DNA of 64,000 bases from Microbacterium sp. lyk4-40-TSB-66 (GCF_030209475.1 NZ_JARVRW010000002.1:1-64000); one strand, 5' to 3'; shown: positions 26,125 to 34,929, counted from the stretch's first letter. The notes: generated by a model from the sequence alone, not told the origin. Translations and numbers: made by a program.

Positions 26125-27219
26125 ATGACGACGATTTCCGTTCCGGGGGGTTTCATGGGGATCGCACGCACGTGGGTCTTTCCGATTCTGCGTATTCTTC
26201 TGGTCGCCCTCGTGGCGGCCGCGCTCATCAAGCTGGCGTTCTTCCCCGACCGTCCGGTCGACGCCTCGCCGGCCGTGCCCACGGGGGCGATCGTCGAGCC
26301 GCGCACGGTGGCGACGCTCGGCACCATCACCAACGACGTCGTGCTGAAGGCCACCGTGTCGGCCGACGCCGCCGTGCCGATGAAGTCGACGGCCGCGGGC
26401 ACGGTGAACAAGATCTTCGTGGCCCAGGGCGCCACCGTCGCGCAGGGCGACGTGGTCTTCGACGTGAAGGAGCCGATCGAGCGGGATTCCGCCGACAGCG
26501 TGGATGCCGAGGGCAAGCCCAAGCCGGCCATCTTCCGCTACGTGGAGGTCACCGCGCCCGCGGCGGGCACGCTCAGTTCGCTCTCGGTGATCGCGGACCA
26601 GGAGGTCGCGATCGGCGCGACCACCGGCACCGTGGCACCGCCCACCTTCTCTGTGGCGGGGACGCTCGAGCCGTCGCAGCAGTACCGTCTGCTCGATCGC
26701 CCCACCGAGGCGACCGTGACGATCACCGGGGGGCCTGCGGCCTTCACGTGCGGCGATCTGCGCATCACCACGCCGCTCGCCGGCAGCACCGGTGGCGACA
26801 CCGCCGGCACGGGCGCCGTCGACGGCGGCGCGGGTGGGGGCGGCACGGCCGCGGGGGCAGGCGGGTCGGGCACCACGGCCACCTGCGCGGTCCCGGGTGA
26901 CGTCACCGTCTTCGCCGGTCTCGCGGCCGAGATGACGATCGCCGGCGGACGCGCCGAGAACGTGCTCGTCGTCCCGACGACCGCCGTGCGCGGGGCGGCG
27001 CAGAGCGGCACCGTGTGGGTCACCGCCGCCGACGGTTCCACCGAGGAACGTGCCGTCGCCCTCGGCCTCACCGACGGCACGCAGGTACAGGTCACCGAGG
27101 GCCTCACCGAGGGCGAGGAGATCCTCGAGTTCGCCCCAGGTGCGATGTCGGTGCCCGACGACGGATGCACCGTCTATCCCGACGGCTCGATGTACTGCGA
27201 ACAGGCCCCCGCGTCGTGA
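26125..27219 (+). CDS. Membrane-fusion / periplasmic-adaptor-like protein of a MacAB-type system, 364 aa
   Basis: Adaptor resembling HlyD/MacA proteins that couple an ABC permease to extracytoplasmic substrates. N-terminal membrane anchor (residues about 15-38), then a lipoyl-like strand pair (VPMKSTAAGTVNKIFVAQGATVAQGDVVF and VTAPAAGTLSSLSVIADQEVAIG) and a C-terminal beta domain (NVLVVPTTAVRGAAQSGTVWV). The centre carries a Gly/Ala-rich insertion around residues 230-255 between two cysteines. A start at 26155 (MGIARTW), preceded by a G-rich ribosome site, is a good alternative. Overlaps the ATPase gene by four bases. Confidence 0.82.
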   Translation: MTTISVPGGFMGIARTWVFPILRILLVALVAAALIKLAFFPDRPVDASPAVPTGAIVEPRTVATLGTITNDVVLKATVSADAAVPMKSTAAGTVNKIFVAQGATVAQGDVVFDVKEPIERDSADSVDAEGKPKPAIFRYVEVTAPAAGTLSSLSVIADQEVAIGATTGTVAPPTFSVAGTLEPSQQYRLLDRPTEATVTITGGPAAFTCGDLRITTPLAGSTGGDTAGTGAVDGGAGGGGTAAGAGGSGTTATCAVPGDVTVFAGLAAEMTIAGGRAENVLVVPTTAVRGAAQSGTVWVTAADGSTEERAVALGLTDGTQVQVTEGLTEGEEILEFAPGAMSVPDDGCTVYPDGSMYCEQAPAS

Positions 27220-28106
27220 GCCTGCTCACCCTGAGCGAGGTCACCCGCACGGTGATCCCGCCGGACCAGCCCGCGCTGACGATCCTCTCGGGGGTCGACC
27301 TGGCGATCGAACCCGGTGACCACGTGTCGATCGTGGGCCGCTCGGGCTCGGGCAAGTCCACGCTGCTGAACATGCTCGGGCTGCTCGACCTGCCCACCAG
27401 CGGGGAGATCACCTTCGACGATCGCCCGGTGAAGGCGTACTCCGCTGCCAAGCGCGACCGTCTGCGCGGCGCCGCGATCGGCTTCGTCTTCCAGCAGTTC
27501 AACCTGCTGCCCGGGCGCACGGCCCTCGAGAACGTCACCATGCCGCTGCTGTACTCGACGGGACGCACCTTCTGGCGCCGCAAGAGGATCGCCGCCGAGA
27601 TGCTCGAACTGGTCGGTCTCGGCCACCGCCTGAGCAGCATGCCCGACCGCCTGTCGGGCGGCGAGCAGCAACGGGTCGCCATCGCACGCTCGCTCGTGCG
27701 CGGTCCGCGCCTGATCCTCGCCGACGAGCCCACGGGTGCCCTCGACCTCGACACCGGTCAGAGCGTCATGGAGCTCATCGACGAGGTGGCCGTGCGCACG
27801 GGGGCCGCGCAGGTGACGATCACGCACGACCCCACGATCGCCCGGCGCGCGCGCCGCCACTTCCGCCTCGACCGCGGCGTGCTGACGCCCGTCGACGACC
27901 CGAGTCTCGAGCCGCTCACCCGCCGCGACCGGCGTGAGATGGCCCCGGATGCCGAGCCGCCCGCGACCACCGGCTCACGCGACACCGACGCCGACTCAGA
28001 CGTAGACGCCCGCGCCGACGCCGCCCTCGAGAGCCTCGGTCTGCGCGAGCCGTCGACCGCGCCCCACGGCGCGCCGCCCATCGGCACCGAGCGCACGGAG
28101 TCCTGA
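27216..28106 (+). CDS. ABC transporter ATP-binding protein, MacB/LolD type, 296 aa
   Basis: ATPase of the three-gene export or remodelling system. Walker A GRSGSGKST (about residue 44), Q-loop FVFQQFNLLP, signature LSGGEQQRVAIARSL, Walker B LILADEPTGALD, H-loop TITHDP. A polar tail of about 75 residues (Asp/Ala/Arg-rich) after the ATPase domain is unusual for the family. GTG start overlaps the adaptor stop, and the TGA overlaps the permease ATG. Confidence 0.93.
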   Translation: MSLLTLSEVTRTVIPPDQPALTILSGVDLAIEPGDHVSIVGRSGSGKSTLLNMLGLLDLPTSGEITFDDRPVKAYSAAKRDRLRGAAIGFVFQQFNLLPGRTALENVTMPLLYSTGRTFWRRKRIAAEMLELVGLGHRLSSMPDRLSGGEQQRVAIARSLVRGPRLILADEPTGALDLDTGQSVMELIDEVAVRTGAAQVTITHDPTIARRARRHFRLDRGVLTPVDDPSLEPLTRRDRREMAPDAEPPATTGSRDTDADSDVDARADAALESLGLREPSTAPHGAPPIGTERTES

Positions 28107-29401
28107 TGCGCGCCCTCACCGCCCTCGTCGGCGCCCTGCTCGAGGCCTGGCAAGAGGTGCGGGTCCACCGCACCCGTGTGCTCCTCTCGCTCGTCGGCGT
28201 CGCCGTCGCCGTCTGCTCCCTCACCACCGTCGTGGCCCTCGGCGCGATCGTGCAACAGGCGAACCAGGAGCTCAGCGAGCGCACCTCGGGCCGCCCCGCC
28301 ACGCTGTTCGTCTCGGCGTTCCCGAGCGACGGTGAACCGCTGGACCCGGAGCGGATGGATGCCGCGTGGGCCGAGGTGGTGGAGCGCTACGACGTGACCT
28401 ACGCGAGCCGTCTGCAGAGCACGACGAACGGCGTGCCGTTCGCCGATGGGAACGCGGACGTGGGCACCCAGGCGGTGGATCAGCCGTACGGTGAGATGCA
28501 TCGCGTCCAGATGCTCGAGGGCGAGTGGTTCACCGCTCTCGACGCGCAGCAGCTCTCGCCGCAGGTCATCGTCAACGAGGTCTTCTGGGACCGGATGGGC
28601 CGGCCGCCGCTGTCGAGCCACCCCGTCGTCGCACTGGGCGGGCAGGGCGTGCCGAACTCGGCATCCGGAATCCCGTCCGGCGGCGTGCGCGCGGTCGTCG
28701 TCGGCGTCACCCCCTCGTCGACGTGGGACACCGCCCCGTCCATGTTCATGCTCGTCGACCACATGACCGCCATGCAGGACGCGGCCGCCGGCGAGCGCGG
28801 CGCGAGCGCAGCGGCCCCGGTCGATCCGTACGGCGGCGGCGCCCCCCAGACGCAGTACGAGATGTGGGTTCCGCCGGAGCTCTCCGACCAGCTGACCACG
28901 CTCGTCAAGCGCGACCTCGCCGGGGCCCTCGGCGACGGCGTCGAGGTGAGCATCAACCGGCAGGACTGGGCGACCTACGGAGACGACCCGTTCGCCGTCA
29001 CCCGCACGGTCGTCGTGGGCATCGCGGTGCTCGTGCTGCTGCTCGGCGCCCTGGGGCTGGTGAACATCGCCCTCGTCACGGTGAAGCAGCGCGTGCGCGA
29101 GATCGGCATCCGTCGGAGCTTCGGTGCGACGGCGAGCCGGGTGTTCTTCGCGGTGATGATGGAGAGCGTCGTCGCCACGGTCGTGGCGGGCGGGGTGGGC
29201 GTGATCGTCTCGATCCTGGTCGTGCAGTCCCCCGCGGTGCGCGATCTCGTCGGCCAGGGGATGATCAGCGACTTCCCGCCCTTCCCCGCGGATGCCGCTC
29301 TCACCGGCCTCACCGCCGCGACCGCCGTCGGTGCTCTGGCGGGACTCCTCCCCGCGCTCGTCGCGGTGCGGGTGAAGGTCATCGACGCGATCCGCTACTG
29401 A
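28106..29401 (+). CDS. ABC transporter permease, MacB/FtsX type, 431 aa
   Basis: Permease with the MacB topology: one N-terminal helix (VLLSLVGVAVAVCSLTTVVAL), a long extracytoplasmic MacB-like periplasmic core domain (about residues 50-295) and three C-terminal helices in the FtsX domain (VVVGIAVLVLLLGALGLVNIAL, then VKQRVREIGIRRSFGATASRVFFAVMMES, typical coupling region). Completes the adaptor-ATPase-permease operon; the substrate (drug, lipid, peptide) cannot be told. Confidence 0.91.
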   Translation: MRALTALVGALLEAWQEVRVHRTRVLLSLVGVAVAVCSLTTVVALGAIVQQANQELSERTSGRPATLFVSAFPSDGEPLDPERMDAAWAEVVERYDVTYASRLQSTTNGVPFADGNADVGTQAVDQPYGEMHRVQMLEGEWFTALDAQQLSPQVIVNEVFWDRMGRPPLSSHPVVALGGQGVPNSASGIPSGGVRAVVVGVTPSSTWDTAPSMFMLVDHMTAMQDAAAGERGASAAAPVDPYGGGAPQTQYEMWVPPELSDQLTTLVKRDLAGALGDGVEVSINRQDWATYGDDPFAVTRTVVVGIAVLVLLLGALGLVNIALVTVKQRVREIGIRRSFGATASRVFFAVMMESVVATVVAGGVGVIVSILVVQSPAVRDLVGQGMISDFPPFPADAALTGLTAATAVGALAGLLPALVAVRVKVIDAIRY

Positions 29402-29468
29402 GCGGCTTCCGCGGTGGACCCACCGGGTCTAAGGTGAGGGCCGATCGCCCCGTTCGAAGGATGTTCCC

Positions 29469-29897
29469 ATGGCCACATCGCTCGTCGTGTACGTCTCGTT
29501 CGCGGGCGCGGCCCGTGAAGCGATGACCTTCTACCAGTCGGTGTTCGGGGGTGAGCTCGCCATCCACACCTTCGCGGACTTCGGGATGACGGACGCCCCG
29601 GCCGACGGCGTCATGCATTCCGAGCTGCGCGCCGAGGGTTTCACCCTCATGGGAGCGGACGCGTTCGGCGAGCCCGCCGAGGGATGGGGCAGGGGCCGCG
29701 TCCATGCGGCGTTCATGAGCGATGACATCGACCGCGTGCGGGGTTTCTACGACCGGTTCGTCGAGCGTGGCGCCGACGTCGTGATGCCGTTGGAGAAGCA
29801 GCTGTGGGGCGACCTCTACGGCGAGGTCATGGACCCCTGGGGTGTGGCGTGGATGTTCAACATCGCCGTCCCCGGCGGGTGGGCCGAGGGGAGCTGA
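29469..29897 (+). CDS. VOC superfamily (PhnB-like) protein, 142 aa
   Basis: A small cytoplasmic vicinal-oxygen-chelate fold protein of the PhnB / 3-demethylubiquinone-like group. Typical blocks are VYVSFAGAAREAMTFYQSVFGGEL, HSELRAEGFTLMGAD, and the closing LYGEVMDPWGVAWMFNIA. No enzymatic function is established for this branch. A TAAGGT -10-like box and a GAAGGA ribosome site lie in the 67 bases before the ATG. Convergent with the reductase-fold gene. Confidence 0.85.
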   Translation: MATSLVVYVSFAGAAREAMTFYQSVFGGELAIHTFADFGMTDAPADGVMHSELRAEGFTLMGADAFGEPAEGWGRGRVHAAFMSDDIDRVRGFYDRFVERGADVVMPLEKQLWGDLYGEVMDPWGVAWMFNIAVPGGWAEGS

Positions 29898-29940
29898 GGC
29901 TCGACCGCGACTCCCCTGGCCCGTCCGGTTGTCGCAGACC

Positions 29941-30576
29941 TCACACCCCGCTGTCGCGCTCCTCCATGAGCCCCGTCCGCACGGGCCCACCCGGCGCGTA
30001 CCGGAGGAGGACGGCCCCGCTCGACCCGACGATCGGGGGGTCGAGCAGGGACAGCGTCGTCGGGATCGCACCCTCGGGGAAGACCTTCTTGCCTCCCCCG
30101 AGCACCAGCGGGTACTGCCAGAGCGCGAGCACGTCGTAGAGCTGCTCGGCGAGCAGCGTCTGCACGAGGTCGACGCTTCCGATCACGTGGACGTTCTCGT
30201 GGCGCTCGCGCAGCGCCGAGATCTCTGCGCCGAGGTCGGCCCCGAGGAGCGAGCTCGCGTTCCAGTCGAGGGACGGGGAGGTACGCGAGGCGACGTATTT
30301 CGGGATCGCGTTGAGGCGGGTGCCGATCTCTCCGTCGATACCGGTCGTGTGGTGCGGCCAGTACTCGGCGAAGATGTCGTAGGTGCGGCGGCCGAGCACG
30401 AGGGCATCCATTCGGGCGATGCCGCCGACGACTTCCCGACCGACGATCTCGTCGAGGAAGGGCGCCTGCCATCCACCGAATCGGAACCCGTCGGACGGAT
30501 CCTCGTCGGGACCGCCGGGCGCCTGGGCGACGCCGTCGAGGGTGGTGAAGAGGTCGATGGTGAGGGTACCGGGCAT
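29941..30576 (-). CDS. Dihydrofolate-reductase-fold (RibD C-terminal-like) protein, 211 aa
   Basis: Probable NAD(P)H-dependent reductase of the RibD-C/YyaP group, not a true DHFR. Key blocks: LTIDLFTTLDGVAQAPGG, MDALVLGRRTYDIFAEYWP, NVHVIGSVDLVQTLLAEQLYDVLALWQYPLVLGGGKKVFPEG, the last two forming the NADPH site. GAAGGAG lies eight bases before ATG 30576. It follows the HxlR regulator gene by 16 bases on the same strand and is probably in its operon, together with the VOC protein upstream. Confidence 0.87.
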   Translation of the reverse strand: MPGTLTIDLFTTLDGVAQAPGGPDEDPSDGFRFGGWQAPFLDEIVGREVVGGIARMDALVLGRRTYDIFAEYWPHHTTGIDGEIGTRLNAIPKYVASRTSPSLDWNASSLLGADLGAEISALRERHENVHVIGSVDLVQTLLAEQLYDVLALWQYPLVLGGGKKVFPEGAIPTTLSLLDPPIVGSSGAVLLRYAPGGPVRTGLMEERDSGV

Positions 30577-30592
30577 GAGGGATCTCCTTCGA

Positions 30593-31315
30593 TCAAGCGG
30601 CGTCCGCCGCGGAGTCGTCGGTCGAGGGCGACGCGACGGTGTCGATGTGGAACGTGCGGGCGAAGCGCTCGAGGAGCGACTCGTCACCCGCCAGCACGTG
30701 GACGGCTCCGGAGTCCACCGCCTCGGCGGGTGTGAGCGATCCCGCGATCACGTCACGGATGCCGGGGCCGGCGGCGAACACCAGGTCGGGCTCCCCGTCG
30801 GGGAGGTCACCGCCGACCGGCGGCAGGGCCGGCGCGAGAGGCACGACGTCGAGTCCCCCCTGCGCCACCCGGACCCTCAGGGATACGTCGGCGACGTGGA
30901 CCTCGTAATCAGAAGGGGGCAGGCCGGCCGCGGCATCCGGTTGGAAGGCCGTGCGGAGCGCCATCGTGAGGGAGTCGGGCGTGATGACGTCGCCCTCGTC
31001 GGGTTGCCCCATCGCCGCGAAGCCCCACCGTCCGAGCGCCAGCACGATGGGTTCGAGCGCCTGCCCGTACGGGGTCAGCTCGTAGATCGGACCGCGTCCC
31101 TTGAACGGGGCTCGACGGACGATCCCCGACTCCTGCATCTCTTTGAGCCGCGCCGCGAGGATGTTGGTCGGAATCCGGGGCAGACCGCGCTTGAGGTCGG
31201 TGTAGCGACGGGCGCCGACGAGCAGGTCGCGGACGATGAGCAGCGCCCACCGTTCCCCGATCAGCTCGACGGCCGTCGTGACGCCGCAGTACTGCCCGTA
31301 ATTCCGCGCCGCCAC
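30593..31315 (-). CDS. HxlR family transcriptional regulator with C-terminal extension, 240 aa
   Basis: Winged-helix regulator of the HxlR/DUF24 type. The first 110 residues hold the domain, including the redox-type cysteine at residue 10 (YGQYCGVTTAVELIGERWALLIVRDLL) and the recognition region (LPRIPTNILAARLKEMQESGIVRR). The remaining 130 residues are an SCP2/alkylsulfatase-like extension (AVDSGAVHVLAGDESLLERFARTF). GTG start overlaps the stop of the upstream VOC gene by one base. It probably regulates its own operon through the 38-bp dyad upstream of the VOC gene. Confidence 0.87.
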   Translation of the reverse strand: MAARNYGQYCGVTTAVELIGERWALLIVRDLLVGARRYTDLKRGLPRIPTNILAARLKEMQESGIVRRAPFKGRGPIYELTPYGQALEPIVLALGRWGFAAMGQPDEGDVITPDSLTMALRTAFQPDAAAGLPPSDYEVHVADVSLRVRVAQGGLDVVPLAPALPPVGGDLPDGEPDLVFAAGPGIRDVIAGSLTPAEAVDSGAVHVLAGDESLLERFARTFHIDTVASPSTDDSAADAA

Positions 31316-31755
31316 TAGGCCTGCGCCCCCTCCGCCTGCGACGCCCCGGGACCCTGCGCGGCAGCGATCGGATCCATGTAGAGGAAGCCGAGCGAGTTGC
31401 CGTCGGGGTCGTCCAGGTCGCGGGAGTACATGAAGCCGTAGTCCTGGGCTTCCCGCGGCTCGGTGCCGCCGGCGGCCAGACCGAGGGCGAGGATCGCGTC
31501 GACGGCCTGGCGGGACTCGCGGCTGAACGAGAGCGAGACCTGCAGCGTCTCGCGGGGGTCGGCGATCGGCTTGTCGGTGAACGTGGCCAGGTACTCGCGC
31601 GTGAGCACCATGAAGTAGACGCTGTCGCTCCACACCACGCACGCGGCGTTGTCGTCGGTGAAGTTCGGATTGATGTCGCATCCCAGGGCCGTGTAGAAGG
31701 CCTTGGCGCGCTCGAGGTCGGTGGTGGGGATGTTGACGAAGATGCTGGTTTCCAT
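31315..31755 (-). CDS. VOC family glyoxalase/bleomycin-resistance-like protein, 146 aa
   Basis: A cytoplasmic VOC-fold protein (METSIFVNIPTTDLERAKAFYTALGC, VVWSDSVYFMVLTREYLATF, YSRDLDDPDGNSLGFLYMDP). Its function is unknown; such genes are common partners of HxlR regulators that answer reactive electrophiles. ATG 31755 is chosen because it starts the fold directly and follows the promoter-operator region; an upstream ATG at 31824 would add 23 residues encoded by the operator. First gene of a three-gene unit with the HxlR regulator and the reductase-fold protein. Confidence 0.85.
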   Translation of the reverse strand: METSIFVNIPTTDLERAKAFYTALGCDINPNFTDDNAACVVWSDSVYFMVLTREYLATFTDKPIADPRETLQVSLSFSRESRQAVDAILALGLAAGGTEPREAQDYGFMYSRDLDDPDGNSLGFLYMDPIAAAQGPGASQAEGAQA

Positions 31756-31762
31756 GGGTTGA

Positions 31763-31800
31763 TACTTGCGAAAGACAAGCATGCTTGTCAATAGCAAGTA
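31763..31800. promoter_or_regulatory. 38-bp nested dyad, probable HxlR operator overlapping a promoter
   Basis: Core GACAAGCATGCTTGTC (31774-31789) is a perfect 16-base palindrome. Four bases out on each side lie TACTTGC (31763-31769) and GCAAGTA (31794-31800), also exact complements. On the minus strand TTGACA (31791-31786) overlaps the core and forms a -35, with AAGTAT 18 bases on as a -10. Confidence 0.78.
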
Positions 31801-31908
31801 TGGAAGACCCCACGAGTGGAGCACCCGGCAGTCGGCGCACCAGCGCGGCGCCCCGTCCGAGTCGGCAGGATCGGGGTGACTCCGCGCGCACGGCGCGGAG
31901 AAACGCGA

Positions 31909-31938
31909 AACGGCGCCTCCCCGAAGGGAGACGCCGTT
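31909..31938. terminator. Hairpin downstream of tRNA-Ala
   Basis: AACGGCG-C-CTCCC pairs with GGGAG-A-CGCCGTT around a CGAA loop, with a single internal mismatch. It follows the 3' end of the tRNA on the minus strand by 16 bases. Confidence 0.7.
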
Positions 31939-31954
31939 AGCCGGAAACCGATTG

Positions 31955-32030
31955 TGGTGGACCTGAGGGGATTCGAACCCCTGACCTCCTCGATGCGAAC
32001 GAGGCGCGCTACCAACTGCGCCACAGGCCC
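31955..32030 (-). tRNA. tRNA-Ala (anticodon CGC)
   Basis: 76 bases including an encoded CCA. The acceptor stem GGGCCTG pairs with CAGGTCC and contains the G3:U70 wobble that identifies alanine tRNAs. The anticodon stem is CCTCG/CGAGG with loop TTCGCAT, giving anticodon CGC. The T-loop TTCGAAT and stem GGGG/CCCC are canonical. A TAGTGT -10-like box lies about 13 bases upstream. Confidence 0.96.
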
Positions 32031-32221
32031 GGAAACCTCGTAAACACTATCACGGCGCCCGTGCGTCACCGGACGCGCGCGCACGTCGGGCGCGTCGCGC
32101 CGCACTCCCGGAGCAGCGTGCGTCGAGGCCTACTCGCCCTCGGTGAGGTGTCGCCGTGAGCGGAGAATGCGACGAGTCGCCACCCCGAAGGACAGCTCGG
32201 CGACCGGCGCCGAGGGTGGGG

Positions 32222-33307
32222 TCACTGACCCGATGCGCGACGCTGGAGAAGGTGGCGCACGTGGTCCTCGATCTCGGTGTCGTCGACGTAGCCCATCGCC
32301 GCGTAGGGCGAGGGAGCCGCGGCGGCGGGACGCACCGTCTCGATCGGGGTCGGCGCCTGCTCGGCGGCGATCTCCCGAGCCGCTTCCTCCCGGGCGGCCG
32401 CACGAAGCGCCTCGCGAGCGAGTTGCTCGTCGACGACGGCCGCGGCACGTGAGCCGGCCGACGCGACAAGCGGCCGGGGCAGTTCGCGCGGAGTCCAGGT
32501 GGGCCGCGGTGTGGGCACGAGCGGGACGTCCTGCAGTTCGGGGGTGACGGCGCGCGTGACAGAGGCTTCGACGGGCTGTGCCGTGGCGCGCGCCGCGATG
32601 ACCGTGACCCGGCGGAGGACCACGAGGGATGCCACGACGACCGCGGCACCCGTCACGAGCAGCACAGGCGCCCCTCCCCCGACGACCTGCGCGATGCCGA
32701 CCACAGCGGCGACCAGTCCAATGAGACCGACGGAAGCCGTCGCCAGGCGGAAACGGCGACGAGCGCGCGCGCGGCCGGCCTCCGGCCGGACCTCGACCGC
32801 CTGACGCTCCGCGTGAGCGCGTTCGAGCGCGGCGATCTTCTGGGCCCGCGTCTTCTCGAGGGCGGCGGCCTGCTCGGCACGAGCCACCTCGAGGGCGGCG
32901 GCACGCTCGGCGCGAGCGACCTCGACCGCGGCGGCACGCTCGGCGCGAGCCACCTCGACCGCCGCGGCGCGTTGCTCCTTCACGAGATCGCGCTCACGCG
33001 CTCCCTCGAGACGGGCGACCTCGAGGCGAGCCTTCGCCGCCGCGAGTTCGGTGCGCGCTTTGTCGGCCTGCACCTGACGGGCCAGCTTCTGCTGCTGGTG
33101 GGCGGTGCGCGCGGTCAGCTCGAGCTGCACCTCGCGGGGCGTCTCCGCCGTTTCGGCGAGCACGCGCAGAGCCTGGTTCAGGCGGACGGCGTTGCGCTCG
33201 GCGGAGGTGAAACGATGACGGCTCTGCCAGGACGGCAGCAGGTACACCAACCACAGCGCGACCGCGACGAAGACGATCACGCCGCCGCTCAGAACCTGCC
33301 CACCCAT
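32222..33307 (-). CDS. Membrane protein with coiled-coil heptad/undecad repeats, 361 aa
   Basis: An unrecognised membrane protein. One N-terminal helix (VLSGGVIVFVAVALWLVYLLPSW), a long charged alpha-helical coiled coil (about residues 45-175) with near-identical 11-residue repeats (RAAAVEVARAE three to four times), two adjacent membrane helices (about 190-240) and a polar tail rich in Pro, Ala and Glu. The first helix followed by SRHRFTSAERNA resembles a family of actinobacterial proteins of unknown role. TACCTT lies six bases before ATG 33307, so translation is probably leaderless. Confidence 0.78.
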   Translation of the reverse strand: MGGQVLSGGVIVFVAVALWLVYLLPSWQSRHRFTSAERNAVRLNQALRVLAETAETPREVQLELTARTAHQQQKLARQVQADKARTELAAAKARLEVARLEGARERDLVKEQRAAAVEVARAERAAAVEVARAERAAALEVARAEQAAALEKTRAQKIAALERAHAERQAVEVRPEAGRARARRRFRLATASVGLIGLVAAVVGIAQVVGGGAPVLLVTGAAVVVASLVVLRRVTVIAARATAQPVEASVTRAVTPELQDVPLVPTPRPTWTPRELPRPLVASAGSRAAAVVDEQLAREALRAAAREEAAREIAAEQAPTPIETVRPAAAAPSPYAAMGYVDDTEIEDHVRHLLQRRASGQ

Positions 33308-33313
33308 GGGACA

Positions 33314-33319
33314 AAGGTA
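33314..33319 (-). promoter_or_regulatory. Leaderless-type -10 box TACCTT
   Basis: TACCTT, six bases, then ATG 33307 of the coiled-coil membrane protein. Confidence 0.5.
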
Positions 33320-33394
33320 GGTCACCGAGAGATCACACTGCGGCATCCCTCCGCGTGTCGTCGCGACCATTCGGCCGCAATGGCGCAGAGACGC

Positions 33395-34036
33395 TCAGAT
33401 GCGGTCGGACGGAGGCACGCGCGCGGCGTCGGGGGGCACCTGACCGCGACTCCACCGATCGAGCACGCCGTACGGCACCTCCTCGCGCACGAGCGCGAAG
33501 GAGTAATGGTCGCGCCAGTCCCCGTCGATGTGGATGTACCGACGACGCAGGCCCTCGTACCGGAAGCCGAGCTTCTCGACCACGCGCAGACTGGCGTGGT
33601 TCTCGGGACGGATGCAGATCTCCACCCGATGGAGATTGAGGGCGGTGAAGCAGACGTCCGTCGCCATCGCGACCGAGACGGTGGTGATGCCGCGACCGGC
33701 GTAGGCCTCGGCCACCCAGTAGCCGATCGTGGCCGAAGCGAGCGAGCCGCGCGAGACGCCCCAGACGTTCAGCTGACCGGCGACCTCGTCGTCCCACTCC
33801 ATGACGAAGGGGACGCCGAGGCCGTCACGGTACTGCTGCAGGAGTCGCCGGATCCCCAGGCGCATGTCGAAAGACACCGGGCCGTCGGGGCTCGTCGCCT
33901 CCCAACGACGCAACCACGACCGGTTGTCGATCAGCTGCTGCTGAAGGACGCGCGCGTCGCGGTTGCGGATGAGGCGTATCGACACCTCGCCATGCCGCCG
34001 TGGGACGGAGAGATCCATGGAAGCCGGCGGGGTCAC
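33395..34036 (-). CDS. GNAT acetyltransferase, RimJ/RimL type, 213 aa
   Basis: N-acetyltransferase probably acting on a protein N-terminus or amine. Characteristic segments: IRLIRNRDARVLQQQLIDNRSWLRRWEATSP, the substrate strand ATIGYWVAEAYAGRGITTVSVAMATD with the acetyl-CoA loop AGRGIT, and INxRVEI-like LNLHRVEICIRPENHASLRVVEKLGFRYEGLRRRYIHIDGDWRDHYSFAL, standard for RimJ. GTG 34036 overlaps the galU stop by four bases; an ATG 18 bases further in (34018) is the alternative. Translationally coupled to galU. Confidence 0.9.
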   Translation of the reverse strand: MTPPASMDLSVPRRHGEVSIRLIRNRDARVLQQQLIDNRSWLRRWEATSPDGPVSFDMRLGIRRLLQQYRDGLGVPFVMEWDDEVAGQLNVWGVSRGSLASATIGYWVAEAYAGRGITTVSVAMATDVCFTALNLHRVEICIRPENHASLRVVEKLGFRYEGLRRRYIHIDGDWRDHYSFALVREEVPYGVLDRWSRGQVPPDAARVPPSDRI

Positions 34037-34923
34037 AGACCCTGCGCGAACTCCTTGAACCACGGACGCAGGGCCGGACCCAGGTCGTCGCGGTCGGCCG
34101 CGAGCTGGACGATCGCCTTGATGTAGTCGACGCGGTCGCCCGTGTCGTAGCGACGGCCGCGGAACACGACGCCGTAGACGCCGCCACCGTCGCCGCCACC
34201 GGTCGCGAGCTCTTCGAGCGCGTCGGTCAGCTGGATCTCGCCACCCTTGCCGGGCTCGGTGTGCTCCAGGATGCCGAACACGTCGGGTCCGAGCACGTAG
34301 CGACCGATGATCGCGAGGTTGGAGGGAGCTTCCTCCGCCTTGGGCTTCTCGACGAGCTTGGTGACCTTGACCACGCCGTCTTCTTCGGTGGGCTCGACCG
34401 CGGCGACACCGTAGAGGTGGATGTGCTCGGGGTCGACCTCCATCAGCGCGATGACGGTGGCGCCGCGCTTGTCGTACTCCTCCATCATCTTGGTGAGGAG
34501 GGGGTCGCGCTCGTCGATCAGGTCGTCGCCGAGGAGCACCGCGAAGGGGTGGTCGCCGACGTGGCTGCGCGCACGGAGCACGGCGTGACCGAGGCCGCGC
34601 GGCTCACCCTGGCGCACCAGGTGGATGTCGGCGAGGTCGGAGGAGTGCTCGACCTTGGCGAGCTTGTCGTCGTCGCCCTTCTCGCGCAGCTTCGCCTCGA
34701 GCTCCGGCATGGAGTCGAAGTGGTTGGCGATGTTGTTCTTGTTGCGGCCGATGATGATCAAGACGTCATCGATGCCGGCGCCGGTGGCCTCTTCGACGAC
34801 GTACTGGATCGCCGGCTTGTCGACGACCGGGAGCATCTCTTTGGGCATCGCCTTCGTGGCGGGAAGGAAGCGGGTACCGAGACCGGCGGCCGGGATGACG
34901 GCCTTGAAGGGCTTATGAGGCAT
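34033..34923 (-). CDS. galU: UTP-glucose-1-phosphate uridylyltransferase, 296 aa
   Basis: Makes UDP-glucose from UTP and glucose-1-phosphate for envelope polysaccharides and glycolipids. The nucleotide-binding signature AVIPAAGLGTRFLPATKAMP is at the N-terminus, followed by KEMLPVVDKPAIQYVVEEA, FAVLLGDDLIDE (metal-binding Asp), KPKAEEAPSNLAIIGRYVL and GEIQLTDAL. Length is normal. ATG 34923 is preferred over the ATG six bases upstream because TAAGGT lies six bases before it, a leaderless arrangement. Divergent from the folate gene across 62 bases. Confidence 0.96.
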   Translation of the reverse strand: MPHKPFKAVIPAAGLGTRFLPATKAMPKEMLPVVDKPAIQYVVEEATGAGIDDVLIIIGRNKNNIANHFDSMPELEAKLREKGDDDKLAKVEHSSDLADIHLVRQGEPRGLGHAVLRARSHVGDHPFAVLLGDDLIDERDPLLTKMMEEYDKRGATVIALMEVDPEHIHLYGVAAVEPTEEDGVVKVTKLVEKPKAEEAPSNLAIIGRYVLGPDVFGILEHTEPGKGGEIQLTDALEELATGGGDGGGVYGVVFRGRRYDTGDRVDYIKAIVQLAADRDDLGPALRPWFKEFAQGL

Positions 34924-34929
34924 GGCCAT

